From positions 20,289,523-20,353,522 of the forward strand of contig NC_083641.1 in assembly GCF_963576545.1 (NCBI RefSeq): a DNA stretch of 64,000 nucleotides, read 5' to 3'. Below the pieces are notes generated by a model. That model was not told the DNA's origin, did no database searches, and saw only the letters and a program-made list of their open reading frames with translations. Below are positions 23,901 through 37,900 of this stretch, piece by piece. The DNA is from Limanda limanda. Lineage: Eukaryota; Chordata; Actinopteri; Pleuronectiformes; Pleuronectidae. A program made the translations under genes and the position numbers. Each line of letters opens with the position of its first letter. Within the stretch, counting starts at the first letter, position 1.

Positions 23901-26061
23901 GATGACAGCTTGCTGGATGCCAATTCCGATGGCCCCGGCACAGAAGGTGAACCTCAGCAGCCGTGAGTCAGTCACCCAGCCCTCGCTTCCTAACCACTGA
24001 CGAGGAGGAGAAGGCTCCCGGGACAGCTCCTCCAACAGGATCCTCATGTCTCCAGAGGCTACGAAGGCGACAATAACTGTCGCTGTCGACCTGGAGAGAT
24101 GATGTAATGCATGATGCACACATTTAATATGGATAAGGATTTTTTTAACTAGCAAACATGAGAACTTCAGTGTTTTTAAAGTAAAGTATTTCAATGAGTA
24201 TTTTTATTCAAGCCTGTAAGATCAATGAACAAAAAAACATGAATAGTCAGTTATTGCTTAGTATTATTTATTACATTGTTTTGTATTTGCACTATCTTAA
24301 TAAAATCATTTCCTATATTCTAATGTTGTGTGACTGAATGTATTTACCTGCGGATCACTTCAGCCACTCTCTGGATCTTGCTGCGTGGGTTGTTGCGGTA
24401 GAAAGACTCAGAGTACTCCACGCAGATGCCCTCTCTGTGCGCTGCGTCCAGGAAAGACGCCATGCCGTTGTTGCCATAGTCCGAATCCGAACGCACAGCA
24501 CCAATCCACGTCCAGCCGAAGTGTTTGACCAGTTTGGCCAGCGCTTTGGCCTGGTACTTGTCACTTGGGATCGTCCTGAAGAAACTCGGGTACTGCTTCT
24601 TGTTGGAGAGGCAGGCGCACGTGGCAAAGTGGCTCACCTGGAGCAACACAGTGGGATTCTTCGTCTCCAAAAACAACTATGGATAGCACTGGTTTAAAAT
24701 GAATGAATTTAGTAGAAACACAAATAGATTTACTTGAGGGATGTTAAAGGGCCCGAGAACGCGTGACATGCTGATGGATAGCGTGGAGCTGGACTCGCCA
24801 ACGATGGCCATCACCATTCCGGACTGGGAGCAGTTGTGGTCGTTGCCGAGGCTGAACTCCGGTTCCTGGCTGTTGGCGAGCTGGAAGGCCAGACGCGCCG
24901 CCATCAGCACCGATGCGCACGAGTCGTAGATGTCGTAACCGAGCGTGACGCCCGGCAGCAGGTTCGAGCTGTTGTTGATCTCCTCGATGGCGAAGATCAT
25001 GGCACGTGAGAAGCGCAGCTCGCGGGACACGATGCTGCACATACACACATATATGTGAGCATGTTGGAGTTTACATAGTATGGGATCACATGTTTTAATG
25101 GGAGAATCACAGGTCTAGGAATAATACTAATAACAGGAACAGGAGCATACTACTACTACTACTTATAATAATACTCACAATTATCATCATAGCCTAATCA
25201 TATTAACGAAAAACCAGAGGCACAGTAATTGTACTAATAATTAAGATTAAGATAATACCGCTACTTATGAAAATATTATTTATATATAAATATGATATAT
25301 GTTATTATTAGTACTGCTACAGCTACTACTGCAACAACTAACAATAATTATAATAATAAATTGATGTTACTAAGTGCTTCACACAGAACAAAAATTAAAA
25401 ACAAGTAATAACAATAGTTCAAAAATACTACTACTACTACAAATACTATTACTAATACTACTAATATATCCTAATATTAATAATAATAGTAACTACAATT
25501 TATAGATATACCACTCCAAATTCTCAAAAGATTTAATGCAGGTAAATAGTCAACTAATTTCACACAACTAATGACTAATTTCCCAGCATTAATCAGTTCT
25601 TATTCTGTGAAATATTAAACAACTGTTTTCATTTAAGAATCACAAATCATAATCGTTTCTCCTATAACCACATTGTATACATTTTTTATATAACACATGT
25701 AACTTAACGTTACAAAATTTAAACCTCAAGATTTTAAGCACAATATACACATTTAAAACATTCATGTCCCCACACGGCACAACATCCTTTTATTCCCCAC
25801 CTCTCCCTGTTATACAAACCTCCCTGTGCACCTCAGAGGCTCTGGCATCGTAGTGTAGTTATACCTCACTTTGTGCATGTAGTAGTGAATGGAGAAAACC
25901 CCCCCAACCACATAGTCTCCGTCCATTGAGAAGGCAGGTGGATGAGCCGTATCCTGCAGCTTACACTTGATCCCAGCTCTGTTCAAACCAAGAGCAGAGT
26001 TCAGCTCAAACAAACCCAGAGCCCATACGAGGCAAACAAAGACAGCTGTGATCCCCATCAT
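20971..26061 (-). CDS. OlfC (V2R-like) receptor G4, complete, 8 exons, 861 aa
   Basis: Exons on the minus strand are 26061-25820, 25034-24734, 24637-24348, 24090-23795, 23207-23002, 22910-22689, 22604-22481 and 21875-20971 (stop TAG). All eight lengths equal those of G2 and the frame is open throughout. The start is the ATG of MMGIT with a clear signal peptide. Ligand-contact landmarks (TIPSD, SDSDYG, GSEGW) match G2, and the donor after exon 3 is a good GTAAAT. In the 7TM exon the usual ANNSELS motif in the first intracellular loop reads ATNSELS, the only receptor here with this change. It lies head-to-head with G5. It is a near-identical paralog of G2 and G6, so gene conversion is possible. 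Confidence 0.92.
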
Positions 26062-26103
26062 CCCCCAAGTGTGTGCATGTGAGCAATAAGTGTGTAATCA
26101 CTG

Positions 26104-26111
26104 CTTATATA
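26104..26111 (-). promoter_or_regulatory. TATA box of G4
   Basis: TATATAAG on the minus strand about 45-50 bases upstream of the G4 ATG, as in G2 and G6. Confidence 0.6.
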
Positions 26112-26936
26112 GCTTTTCAGACTAAAGATTCCCTCCTACTATTTGTCATTAGCTGTACATCACAGAGAGGATGTCTTTGCTGTGTATTTTTCAGTTCCTT
26201 AGCCTTATGTACTTTATAACCTGAGTGCCTCTGTTTCTCTTCTACTCGTGTTAAAGTACTATTTAAAACAAACAAGGCTCAACAGTCCCCGTTAATTCAC
26301 CTGATCCACAACTAAATTGAATGTGTCCTTTTCTTGGCTCATGTCCCATCATTCCACAAAGCTTTGTTAAAACCTGTTCAATGGTTTTTCATATAAGCTG
26401 CTAAAAAACAGACCAATGGGGCGAAAACATAACCTCCTTATCTCCTTATCTAAGCAACCACATAATTATAACTAATACCCATAACAGAAACTAACATAAA
26501 ATATTGTATCATACATGCAACTCAAAACACAGTGATTCAAACAATAATTAAAATGGAATGAATAAATAGGGGAAATAACAGCCCACAGTCATACAAACAG
26601 TGTGTTTTAGTATAAAATGCAGAGTTCTACGAAGGCTCAACCAAATCACAATGAGATGGAAGGTGGTAATTATTTTTTATTTGAATTAAGTCATTTGTTG
26701 AGTCATTTAGTATTCTAAAGGAAACCACCCTTAAAACATGAGTTCACCCGAAACACGAGTAAACGTGCAATTGTTTACTTCAGCTTATAGTAATTCAACA
26801 GACTGTAGAGTTGTACTTTTAAATGACGGCTCACCGATTACTCTTGACAAGGAGGTTTATTATAGTGAGAGAGAAAAAAATCCCCATTCAGAAAAGTATA
26901 GACACCAAAAGTTCACTTTAACCTGACATGATAGCG

Positions 26937-27807
26937 CAGGGGTGGGCAAACTTTTTGACTCGCGGGCCACAATGGGTTCCAAAATTTGACAGAGGGGCAG
27001 GGCCAGGAACAGATGGATGGAGTGTTTTTGTGAACTAATATAAATGACATGGAAAAATCATTACATGAAAGGATTTGGCCTTTACCAAGTAGCAAAGCAC
27101 TTATTTGCAAGGCCATTTAACAAAAACTCACCTTCAGAGAAAGGCTTGCTAGCCTTTGCTATTTTGAATGCCCCCCAAAAAACATGCCTTGTATTGACTC
27201 TTTAATCGCAGTTTGTCTGTGAAAATAAATGTTGCTGAGTCTGTAAATTAGTCGCCAATCTCTGAGCTGCAGACACCCGTTCTTGCATTGACTGCTTGCT
27301 AGCATAGTTAGCATGCTTCGTAGCAAAGTGACGGCTGATGTTGTACTCCATGAAAACTGCGACAGTTTCTCGGCATATCAGGCATACAGCCTTCGATTGG
27401 ATATCAGTGAAAAGGTCGACTCCGTGTTAAACACTCGGCACTCATTGTCCACTTTTCATTTCCTTGATCCTCTCATTTTACAGAAGGGCTCACAGGGCAA
27501 AGGGAAAAAGTAAAGGGAGATCATGTGCCCTTTTGAGCCCTATACACCACACTCCCTGGCAAATTTAATTTAGCTGACGCTTTTATCCAAAGCAACTTAC
27601 AATAAGTGCATTCAACCCTGAGGGTTCAAACCCAGAACAACAAGAATCAAGAAAGTACGATTTCTTCTAAAATAAAGCAAAACTACAAAGTTCTATAAGT
27701 ACGTGCCATTTAAGTGCTACAAAATTGTAAGTTTCAAAAATTTGGACAAGTTCGGCGGGCCGGATTAAAAAGCCCAACGGGCCGTATACGTACTTTGCCC
27801 ATGTCTG
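26937..27807. mobile_element. Non-autonomous hAT, 871 bp
   Basis: The ends are CAGGGGTGGGCAAACT and TACTTTGCCCATGTCTG, inverted and Charlie-like. They are flanked by 8-bp duplications TGATAGCG (26929-26936 and 27808-27815). The matching spacer upstream of G3 (near 11630) and of G7 (near 61692) is uninterrupted, which proves the insertion. No transposase frame is present. A segment near 27560-27610 (TTTATCCAAAGCAACTTACA) is a block common in many fish repeats. The element lies about 370 bp upstream of the G5 ATG. Confidence 0.9.
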
Positions 27808-28117
27808 TGATAGCGTCTCAATTTCATGAGTAGCACTTGATGTCCTTGCTTTGTTCTTGGCTTTAATCTCCTTCGTCATTCATACTTTTTGTTATATAAA
27901 AAATGACGATTTACTGATCTTTCCACTCGAGATAGTTCATGGTGACCGAGAGACGGAAACTCAAGATAAACTCCAACTTCACAAAAGCAAAATAATTTCG
28001 ATCAAAGTGCGAGAATTATGAAATCATGTGTATAAATTTGATATGAGCTTTCCCTCCCCCAAATGTCTGCCCAAGCCCTGGTGGGCGGGATGAAACTATG
28101 AAGAAAATCACCCTGCA

Positions 28118-28125
28118 TATAAAAT
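28118..28125 (+). promoter_or_regulatory. TATA box of G5
   Basis: TATAAAAT 60 bases upstream of the G5 ATG within the block conserved with G3. Confidence 0.7.
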
Positions 28126-28177
28126 CAAGCACTCCTGCATTAAGATCAGAGACGGGGCTGGAGGGACAGGGGCAGTA

Positions 28178-31100
28178 ATGGGGCCATTTCTAGACACATT
28201 TTTCTCCTTTCATGGCTTCTCATTGTTGATTATGTTCCCTTCCTCCCTTTTCTCATCTGACTCTTCCTCTCACTCCTCATCCTGTAAGCTAAGGAGGCAG
28301 TTTTATCTCAATGGGATGCACAAGCCTGGTGATGTGATTCTGGGTGGGTTGTTTGAAGTCCACTACACCTCCGTATTCCCTGAGCTGACGTTCACCTCAG
28401 AGCCGACTCAGCTCAGCTGCCAGGGGTAAGTCTCACACTTCTGCAGAATTCAACAGTTTTATTATATCATATCAACATATAGTACTTTGGTTAATTGTGT
28501 CCGTTTATGTGTTAGCTTTGACCCTCCAGGCTTCAGACATGCCATGACCATGGCCTTTGCTATTGAGGAGATCAACAGAAGCACTGACCTGCTGCCTAAT
28601 GTGACTCTGGGATACAGTCTGTACGATAACTGTGCCACGCTGGTGATTGGATTCAGTGCCGCATTGTCTCTGGCCAGCGGACGAGAGGAGGACTCTCTGC
28701 TTCAGGAGGCCTGTGTGGGGCCTCCTCCAGTCCTGGGGATCGTGGGCGATTCCTTCTCAACGTTTTCTATTGCCTCCTCTGATGTGATAGGTTTATTCAA
28801 ACTGCCCATTGTAAGTTTCTTTTCAGTCTTACCTTTGCTTTTAATGCCCAATTTGAATAAATCCGAAATGTTAAATGGTTTGATTAGGACATGTACATTG
28901 TATTGCAAGGACTTTTTTTATTTTAATGAATTCTGCTGACATGTATGAAAAGCAATTGCTGTATGGATACCATATGTTGCTGTTTTTTAACAGGTGAGTT
29001 ATTTTGCCACGTGTTCCTGCCTGAGTGACCGTCAAAGATTCCCGTCCTTCTTCAGAACGATACCAAGTGATGCTTTTCAGGTGAAACTCTATCTACAGCG
29101 AACAAATTCAAATTATGGCTCTCAGGAAGTTGTGTGCAGATCAAAGATGTCCCCTGGATTTTGCCTCAGAGACAACGTTGTATTTAAATGAAAGAGCACC
29201 ATAAGAAGATTTAACTGAGACATGAATCTTTGCACTCATCCCTCCCTCTGTTCACTTAGGTGCGTGCCATGATTCAGATACTCCAACATTTTGGCTGGAC
29301 GTGGGCAGGCCTGCTGGTCAGTGATGATGACTACGGACTCCACGTTTCCAGATCTTTTCAGTCTGAATTGGCTGCGTCCGGTGGAGGTTGTCTGGCCTAC
29401 ACAGAGATCTTACCCTGGGGTGACGACCCAGTCGAACTCGGGAGGATTGTGGAGGTGATGAAGAAATCCACAGCTCGTGTGGTCATCGTGTTTGCACATC
29501 AGATCCACATGATACAGTTAATGAAAGAGGTATTTACTTATCTAACTCTTGTGGTGACTTAAGATTTGAGAGTCAACCTCATTTTAAATTGTGCACGTGT
29601 CTCTTACTAAGTGTATTACACTGGTCTGAGTTTTTTATTTTCTATATTTTACAATTGTTCTGTTCTACAAAGTAAATTAAAGCTGTTGTACATAAGTCTG
29701 AAAAATATATATTCAGTATAATGCAATGCACAGGTGGTGAGGCAGAATGTGACAGGCCTGCAGTGGATGGCCAGTGAAGCCTGGACATCAGCTGCTGTGC
29801 TGCAGTCCCCCGACCTCATGCCGTACCTGGGCGGAACACTGGGCATCGCCATCCGTCGGGGAGAAATACCAGGACTCAGGGACTTCCTGTTACACATCCG
29901 TCCTGACAGAGAAGACAACACTAACAATGGAAATAGCATGGTGAGATTATAATCTTACATGCAGATCAGTGATTATATAATGATGAAATACCGTGATTTC
30001 AGCCTCTAAATGCATTCCAGGTGAGACAGTTTTGGGAACACACATTTCTGTGTAGATTTGCTCCAGCTCCGGCAACTTGGATGGAAGCAGCAGGAGCGTT
30101 GTGCACTGGGGATGAAGACATAGAGAATGTGGAGACAGAGTTTCTAGATGTCTCTAACCTCCGGCCTGAGTACAATATCTACAAGGCAGTGTATGCTCTG
30201 GCGTACGCGCTAGATGACTTGCTGCGCTGTGAGCCAGGGGGAGGACCTTTCAGTGGCCACAGCTGTGCTGCTGTGCAAAGCCTGCAGCCATGGCAGGTAT
30301 GAAATTTACACTTAACCTTTTGTTGAACTGATCCCCCATGTTTTACACTTTGATATTGTAAACTTTGATATGAAGTGGACTGGTAGCTTTCGCTCTTATT
30401 TTCTGTTAGTGAAAGAAAAAATATTTAATACCAGAATTCACAATACGAAATACACAATATTCACTTTATTTGTCATAGCAAGGAATTCAGTAGAGCGCAT
30501 CTCAAGCTGAACCACATTGTACACACAAGACAACATTCCCCCGAAATGTGGCTTTATTTTTATATTTTCAAGATCTATTTATTATTCTCTGGGAAAATTA
30601 GAGATCCGCCTCCTGATCCAGATATGTATTTTTTTTTTTTCTAATTCTACCTCCAAGTTTTGTGTTCATCGTAAGTTATTGTGCAATCTTGCTTTCAAAC
30701 AAACCAACCAACAAATGAACAGGGGTTAAAAACGTATCCTCTTTGGCACAGGTAATTAAAGGAAAACGATTAAATTGTATTTTTCATGTGTTGAGGAAAC
30801 TATAGTTTGTATGACTCCATTTTTTAATTCTGAAAACTTCTGCATCTGAATCAAGATGTTCTGCATGATGATGTATAAATCTTCTGTTTTCTCCCCATTG
30901 TAGCTTATGTATTACTTGGAAAAGGTCAACTTCACCACATCATTTGGTGATGAAGTGTCATTTGATGAAAACGGCGATGCCTTACCGATCTATGACATCA
31001 TGAACTGGCAGTGGCTTCCTGATGGAGGAACTGAAGTTCACCGTGTGGGTGAGGTTAAGAAATCAGCAACTAAAGGTGAAAAACTCACACTTCATGACCA

Positions 31101-32530
31101 GAAGATCTTCTGGAACTTTGAATCCAAACAGGTTAAATATATTTGTTGTGGTTTATGCTCTTGTTTAATACGGCATGGGATAATAATATCAAAAGGTGTA
31201 GAATAACTGTTTTATGATGATGACTGCAGCCTCCTCGGTCAGTCTGCAGTGAGAGCTGTCTTCCAGGAACCCGCATGGCCAGAAAGAAGGGGGAACCTGT
31301 GTGCTGTTTTGACTGTGTCCCTTGTTCTGAGGGAGAATTCACGGATGAAACAGGTTTGTATCAATCCAATGTTATTAAATACCATCATATATTATCCATC
31401 CATCCATCCATGCATCATCCATACTGCTTTGAGGGTGGATGATGCATGTGTGTGTAATAAAACACACACATGAATTAAGTTATATTAACACAATTTCTTA
31501 CTTTGTTTCAAAGAACTTAAGTCAATTAAGTGTCACCTGCAGAGTGTTTTCAAATTGGTAACACATTTTCTTGCAGAAAAAAGAGAATTTCCTTGTTTTT
31601 TTCTTGTTTTTTTCTATAGACTCCATGGAGTGCAGCAGCTGTCCAGAGGATTTTTGGTCCAGCCCCCAGCGTGACCATTGCGTTCCAAAGAAAACAGAGT
31701 TCCTCTCCTACCATGAGCCTCTGGGTATCTGCCTGACCACCGCCTCCCTGCTGGGCACGATTTTCTCTGCTCTCGTCCTGGGCATCTTCATCCATCACCG
31801 CAGCACCCCCATGGTGCGTGCAAACAATTCAGAACTCAGCTTCCTACTCTTGGTTTCACTGAAATTATGTTTCCTTTGCTCTTTGTTGTTCATCGGACGA
31901 CCCAGACCATGGACGTGCCAGCTGAGACATGCAGCGTTTGGCATCAGTTTTGTGCTTTGTGTGTCGTGTATCCTGGTTAAAACCATGGTGGTGCTGGCTG
32001 TTTTCAAGGCCTCCAAGCCAGGAGGGGGAGCCACTCTGAAGTGGTTTGGCTCAGTGCAGCAGAGAGGGACAATTCTGGTTCTTACTTCTGTTCAAGCAGC
32101 AATCTGCACTACCTGGCTTGTGTCTGCCTCACCAGCTCCTAATAAAAACACCCAGTACCACAATGACAAGATAGTGTATGAGTGTGTAGTCGGCTCCACG
32201 ATCGGCTTTGCAGTGTTGCTTGGCTACATTGGATTACTGGCTGTGCTCAGCTTCCTGTTAGCTTTTCTGGCGAGGAATCTTCCCGACAACTTCAACGAGG
32301 CCAAACTCATCACTTTCAGCATGTTGATCTTCTGCGCAGTGTGGCTGGCTTTCATCCCTGCTTACGTCAACTCACCAGGCAAATACGCAGATGCAGTGGA
32401 GGTATTTGCCATTTTGGCCTCTAGTTTTGGCCTCTTGGTGGCGCTGTTTGGACCCAAATGTTACATCATCCTATTGAGACCAGAGAGGAACACAAAGAAA
32501 GCCATCATGAGTCGAGGCCACACAAAGTAA
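28178..32530 (+). CDS. OlfC (V2R-like) receptor G5, complete, 9 exons, 881 aa
   Basis: Exons are 28178-28425, 28516-28810, 28994-29080, 29260-29529, 29734-29940, 30021-30296, 30904-31131, 31230-31353 and 31620-32530 (stop TAA). Each has the same length as in G3, giving 882 codons in phase. Intron 1 is only 90 bp and has a normal GTAAGT donor. Ligand-contact landmarks TIPSD, SDDDYG and ASEAW, the cysteine domain ([11 protein letters not shown]) and the 7TM signature [12 protein letters not shown] are all present. A poly(A) signal lies at 32672-32677. The gene stays intact although a hAT element landed about 370 bp upstream of its start. It is the close paralog of G3 and pairs head-to-head with G4. 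Confidence 0.93.
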
Positions 32531-34054
32531 CAAAATTAACTCTTGAGATAAATCTGTGAAATAATCTGATCCACTCTGAGTTTTTTAGTCCCACCATGAT
32601 TATCAGATTAAACTAAAACAATATAGATGTGTTTATTGTAAAGACTGACATGTTGTTTATTATTACAATTAAATAAAGTGTTTTTTTCTTGAATAATATA
32701 TTTGTTAATTTCCTGGGACAAGAACACTGTTAAGCAGTAATTTTTTAGGAAGAAATAAAGCAATGTTCAACTCTACTTTTGTCAGTAACTACTTGTGCAA
32801 CTAACTAACAAAAAAAATTACTTACATTTCATCAGGCCCGCTACTTATTACTATGATTTCTTTGATAACTACAGGCTGAAAGAGGAGACGTCATCTAACA
32901 TTATAAGTGAATCTGTGGATCAGTGTTAGCCCACACAACAGTCCAAAGTCTAATTCAAGTGGTTTCTTCTGGACAATATGGATATGACTTCTCCTTTCTT
33001 AAAGCATGTGACAAAAATATATAACTCAGTTGTCGTCTATATGAGAACTTTACCAACATCAGTGTCCAGAAATCGTTGTCAACTAAAGCACTTATAGGTA
33101 AATTCTGGGAAACAGTGAAATCATTTCCCACTGTTGAGTCTACTCTTTGTTCAACTTTTTACGCCATCATAGTGATAATAGTGACCAGTGGTGGGAAGTG
33201 GTATTTGTTAACTACAGTTTGGCCTACATGTGTAGTCAAAAGCCTAAGGTCGCATATCCTTTTTTCTGGAGAAAAATAGAGCCTCCAAGACTCAGTCTCA
33301 CAAGAGTCAACCACTATTGGTCACTCTGGGCCCCATGACCTATGAGGTCACCAAGCCAATAATAGGCCAGGTCTCCCCTCTCTACTGTCTCTTTCCATGC
33401 ACCTCTCCGAAGGGGCACATGCTCTTCCTCGATTCCTCTTTTCTACACCACACCCTGAGAGGACAAGGGTGTCCAGCTCACTCTTTCCGATTCCTCTTTT
33501 CACATAGCCATCTCCTGGCGGAGAGGTGCAGCTTGTAGCTCATCTCTCCAAGGTAACCACCTCGCAATCCAAGCTCTACCAACCTTCAATCAGCGACACG
33601 AGGTCCTGCTAAACAATGAACAGCAAAACCACTGCACCGCACAGCAGAACCACAATGGCTTCACAGAACTTTGAACAGCACAGCAACTTTTTTTCCCTTT
33701 CCATGGACGGGTAACACAACTGGGCTTAATAATCATACTCAGCTAAGCAAAGACGGATTATTCGATTCCTTGTGATGTTTATAAGTTTGATTTGTGTTGA
33801 TTTTGGAAGCACGCTCACTCACACAGACACACGCATACTCACATACACATCTTTATATATTAAGTAAACTTTTAGTTATATGTGTTTTTATACTCTATTA
33901 TCTTCATAATTAATGTTTTTCTTTCACAAATGTTTTTTCATTAATGTTGCATAAGTGAATTTAGCCAACCTCTAAACTGTCGAGACCTATATATCCTTCA
34001 GCTTAGCTAACTATATATTTATGGTTATTCCGGTTATAGTTATTAATTTGATTG
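32531..34054. other. Duplicated spacer downstream of G5
   Basis: Holds the G5 poly(A) signal and the empty target site of the Tol2-like element (GTTAGCCC near 32926-32933). The rest is paralogous to 18483-19640. No gene is recognised. It ends at the TTAA target of the Kolobok-like insertion. Confidence 0.6.
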
Positions 34055-34924
34055 TTAAACAGCCCATATTATGAAAATGCCACCTTTGTAGTGCTTCTAC
34101 ACGTTAATTTGGGTATCTGGCATGTCTACCGTCCCAAAAACTGTGGAAAAGCACAACTTCCGCGATTTGTTGTGGTTCCTCTCTGTCAGAAACTGTATGC
34201 TTGAGTGCGTCCTATGGGATTATTGTAAATCCCTACGTCACTTCTCGCCATAGAACACTCCCCGATAGCTCTATCCAGTCCCCCACCACCACTCGACCCA
34301 CCAATGGATGGAACCACCGTAGATTTAAGAACCACCCACTTCATTGACGGTCCATCGGTGTGCGCCGCCATTGCATTCTTGCAAGCCTTGGAAACACGTG
34401 AAACGACTTCGACTATTAATAACGTTATTGAACAATTCATTGCGGATGGCTGGCGAGTCTTAGCGAGAAGACGGCGTCGGAGGCCACGGTGAGCGGTGTT
34501 CGCACGGCAGGTTCGTGTGTGTTGTGCTCTCTTCACGCTGTTTGCCTCTCCTCCGTCGTCTCTTCCCGTTCTCGTCTCTACATATGCCGGGCAGGAGCTA
34601 ACTTGCAGCTGCGTTAGCTCGCGCTGTAGCCTCCTGCCTCCGTTACCGTAGCTAACTCCCGGCGAGGCTAGGTTAGCTCCGGCACATGTACCAACTCCTG
34701 CTACATATGCCGGGTTAGAGCTAACTTGCAGCTACGTTAGCATGCTCCGTAGCCTCCTGCCTCCGTTACACTCAACTGCTGAGGGAAGTCGCGCGGAAGA
34801 TGTTGTTGTCATAATGTGCGGGAATAGAACGATTTGTCACTACCAGCCCTAGTTGGGGAAAATGTATCCTTGTATGCATGACAGTTGTACAAACATGAAT
34901 AACATTGCTGATTTTGGTGTTTAG

Positions 34925-37900
34925 GCAGGCACATCTGCTTACGGTGCTAGGCTACATGACGTAGCATGCCAGACGGATCCACCAGAGAAACGTACATTTG
35001 GCACGCAGCTTTCTGTGAAAACACTGCGACCTCACTACAAAAGTACAGGTTTGTTTACCCTCAGTTACTTCGTCATGTCATTGATTGTGTCTCCGTGTTA
35101 AAGTTATAACAGCATCTCATTTGTTGTGACTCCACGGATACTGACTGTGTGTTTTATCATAGCCACACAGACAGCTGTGCCCTGCAATGATGTCGGAGTT
35201 GGGACCTCAGCTGTGGCCTTCAAAGCATCACAGCCATTCCTAACATCGACCCCAATGAAGAGGCCTAGCAAGAGACCTCGCTTGGAGGAGGAAGAGGACA
35301 ACCCAAGTTCTTCAAGTTTGGACTTCGGAGAGCCACACTGACTGACTCAGCAGATGTGACGTGAGTGACTCAATAGTCAATAGTGAGTGACTGTTCATAA
35401 GACACCCACATATATTGTATATGAAAACTGCCTCCTGGAGCTGTTTGAGGTGTGTCCTGTGTGTCGGCGGGTGTCAGATGTGCAAACAAGAAGGGTTGGG
35501 ACATTCCTCTCTGTAGAACAAAAGTGCCCATACTGTGAGTTCTACAGAAAATGGAATAGCCAGCCTCTTCTTGGTAGCACTCCTGGTGGGAACATCCAAC
35601 TCTCAGCTGCAGTGTATGCCACTGGTGCATCTTTCTTCAAACTGGAGAAGGTAATTGTTCATTGACTTTACCTTAATTCACAACTTAATTCACTTGTAGT
35701 AAATAATTTGATCATAGGATATTATCATCTGAATTTGAGGAGGGAAATTGTATATATTAGTTCAGTGGTTTATACACACACAATTCGAAAAGCATTACTA
35801 AAGCAAAGAGTCCTGTGTCTTTTTTGAACTCAGATCTTCCGGGCAATGCAGTTGAGGATGTTTCATTACGACACATTTCGAAGGCACGCCCGGTCGTACA
35901 TCGAGCCTGCAATGGTGCACAGTTGGACAACAGCGCAGGACGGCATGTTGGACCAGTTAAGTCATCAACAGAAAGTCATCCTAGGTGGTGACTTGAGGGC
36001 TGACTCACCAGGTACGTAATACTGACTGTTATTTACAAATCATATAATGCCATGTGAAATGACATATAAAGTACAATAACAACTACTTGCATCTCTTTTT
36101 AAAGGACATTGTGCCAAGTTTGGCAGTTACACAGTGATGGACCTCAAGACCAACACTATCATTGATCTGCAGCTGGTTCAGGTGAGTTACATAAACTCCA
36201 ACTAAACAAAGTTATTGAAAATGTGTCATATTTCCATGGCAAATTTCAGATGGAAAAGCAGTGTCTTCATTCAAGAGTATGCAGGGAACTCATAACAACA
36301 TAGCAATATTGCTTCAACAAGATGTTGTTGAAAAAGTACAACACAGCTCTAGCTTACAGATCCTATAACTACTTACAGGGCTGGAGAGCAGGGGCGTCGT
36401 TAGGCCTGTTTTAGGGGGGCTGAAGCTCCCCTAAAATGTTCTTCAGCCCCCCCAAATAATTTTTGGGATTTTTTTTTTTTTTTTTTAATTAAACTATTTT
36501 ACACATGGACAAGTCATGGACAAGCTGCGCTGGCTTTCTCACTCTGCCAAGTAACGTCTCTCATCAAGACAGCAGGATTACAGCCAAGGAGTTTAGCTCA
36601 TAGTAAATGATGCACAGAGTGAAATTGTAAGTACAGGTGGTTACAGAATGTGGCTATCTGTAGTTGTTAATGATTGTTACCTGCTTAAATTTAGGTTTAC
36701 CTGAAGCAAATGAAAGGGAATATTGTAATAAGCTATGTTAACACTAAGCTAGCTAGCTAGCTATTTTGTTAGAAAATGTCTCCAGTGAGCAAGAGTTTGA
36801 ACGAGCAAATTTGAAATGTAAGAAATAACTATCGACAGCTCTCTATTCTTTGCATTAATATCTATCTCTAGTATTTTAAAACAATAATATCAGTGCCTAT
36901 ATAATGTTGTTGTTTATATCAGTTAATGCTAGTGAAAACTAAATGTCATAGTGTCCCTCATAACGCTATTGTAGCGGTATATCATCCAATTCATTGACCA
37001 GATGGATATAAGAAGATTCTTTAGCAGAGGTGACAGATAACTTCTGTTATCTTATACTGAATGATTGCAAGCAAAGATACAGAGAAAAATCACACTCTTT
37101 CTGATTGAACCAATCTATGAACTGTCTGAAACAATGGATATCCGCAGCCCCAAAGGAGCCCAAAAAAAATTGGCGCGCGCTGTGCGCGCAAACATTTACC
37201 TTCCTTAGGGGCTAAGCCCCCCCTTTCTTTCAATCCTAGAAACGCCCCTGCTGGAGAGTAAGCGCATCTAAACAATGACATAAAAGATTATCCACAGGAG
37301 TCTGTCTGTAGGGTCAGACGTGAGCCGTTAGATGTGTAGTCAGCCTCAGCCCTCTCCAGACAGAGGCAGAGTCGTTGGCTGAGAACTTTTGTTTAGCTTC
37401 TCTCACCTACTTGCTAAACCTGTATTTCGACTCTGTAAACCTGACTCTGACTCCGCTCCTGAATGACAGCGATCCAGAATGTTGTCCTCTCTGGGAGGGC
37501 ATTTAATAAATTATTTTAGCATTTTCAAATAATAAAAAAGCAATGAAATAGATTCACTGACATTGTTCAATATGTGAACAAAGTCCAGAAATAAAGCTGT
37601 TCAACCTTTTCTTTATAATCAGAGCAATGAAGTCGGAGGGAGTTACCACATGGAGAAAGAGGGTCTGAAAAGGAGCCTTGCTCTCTTGGAGGCACGAGGT
37701 GTGACTCTGGATTGCATTGTCACAGACCGCCACCCTCAATTCCAAAAATTCCTGAGGGAGGCCAACATCACACAATACTATGATGTTTGGCACATGGAAA
37801 AAGGTATTATTTCCTGTTTTGTACCAGGTGGCTCATCAGGCTAAGAAAGTCCCTGTTCACATGTGAAAACTCTATGTTGGTTAATGTAGGTATGCTTTGT

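Noticed and set aside
34304..34492. First coding exon of the Kolobok-like transposase
   Set aside because: A short open frame next to a possible donor, but no conserved motif and no clear join to the next exon.
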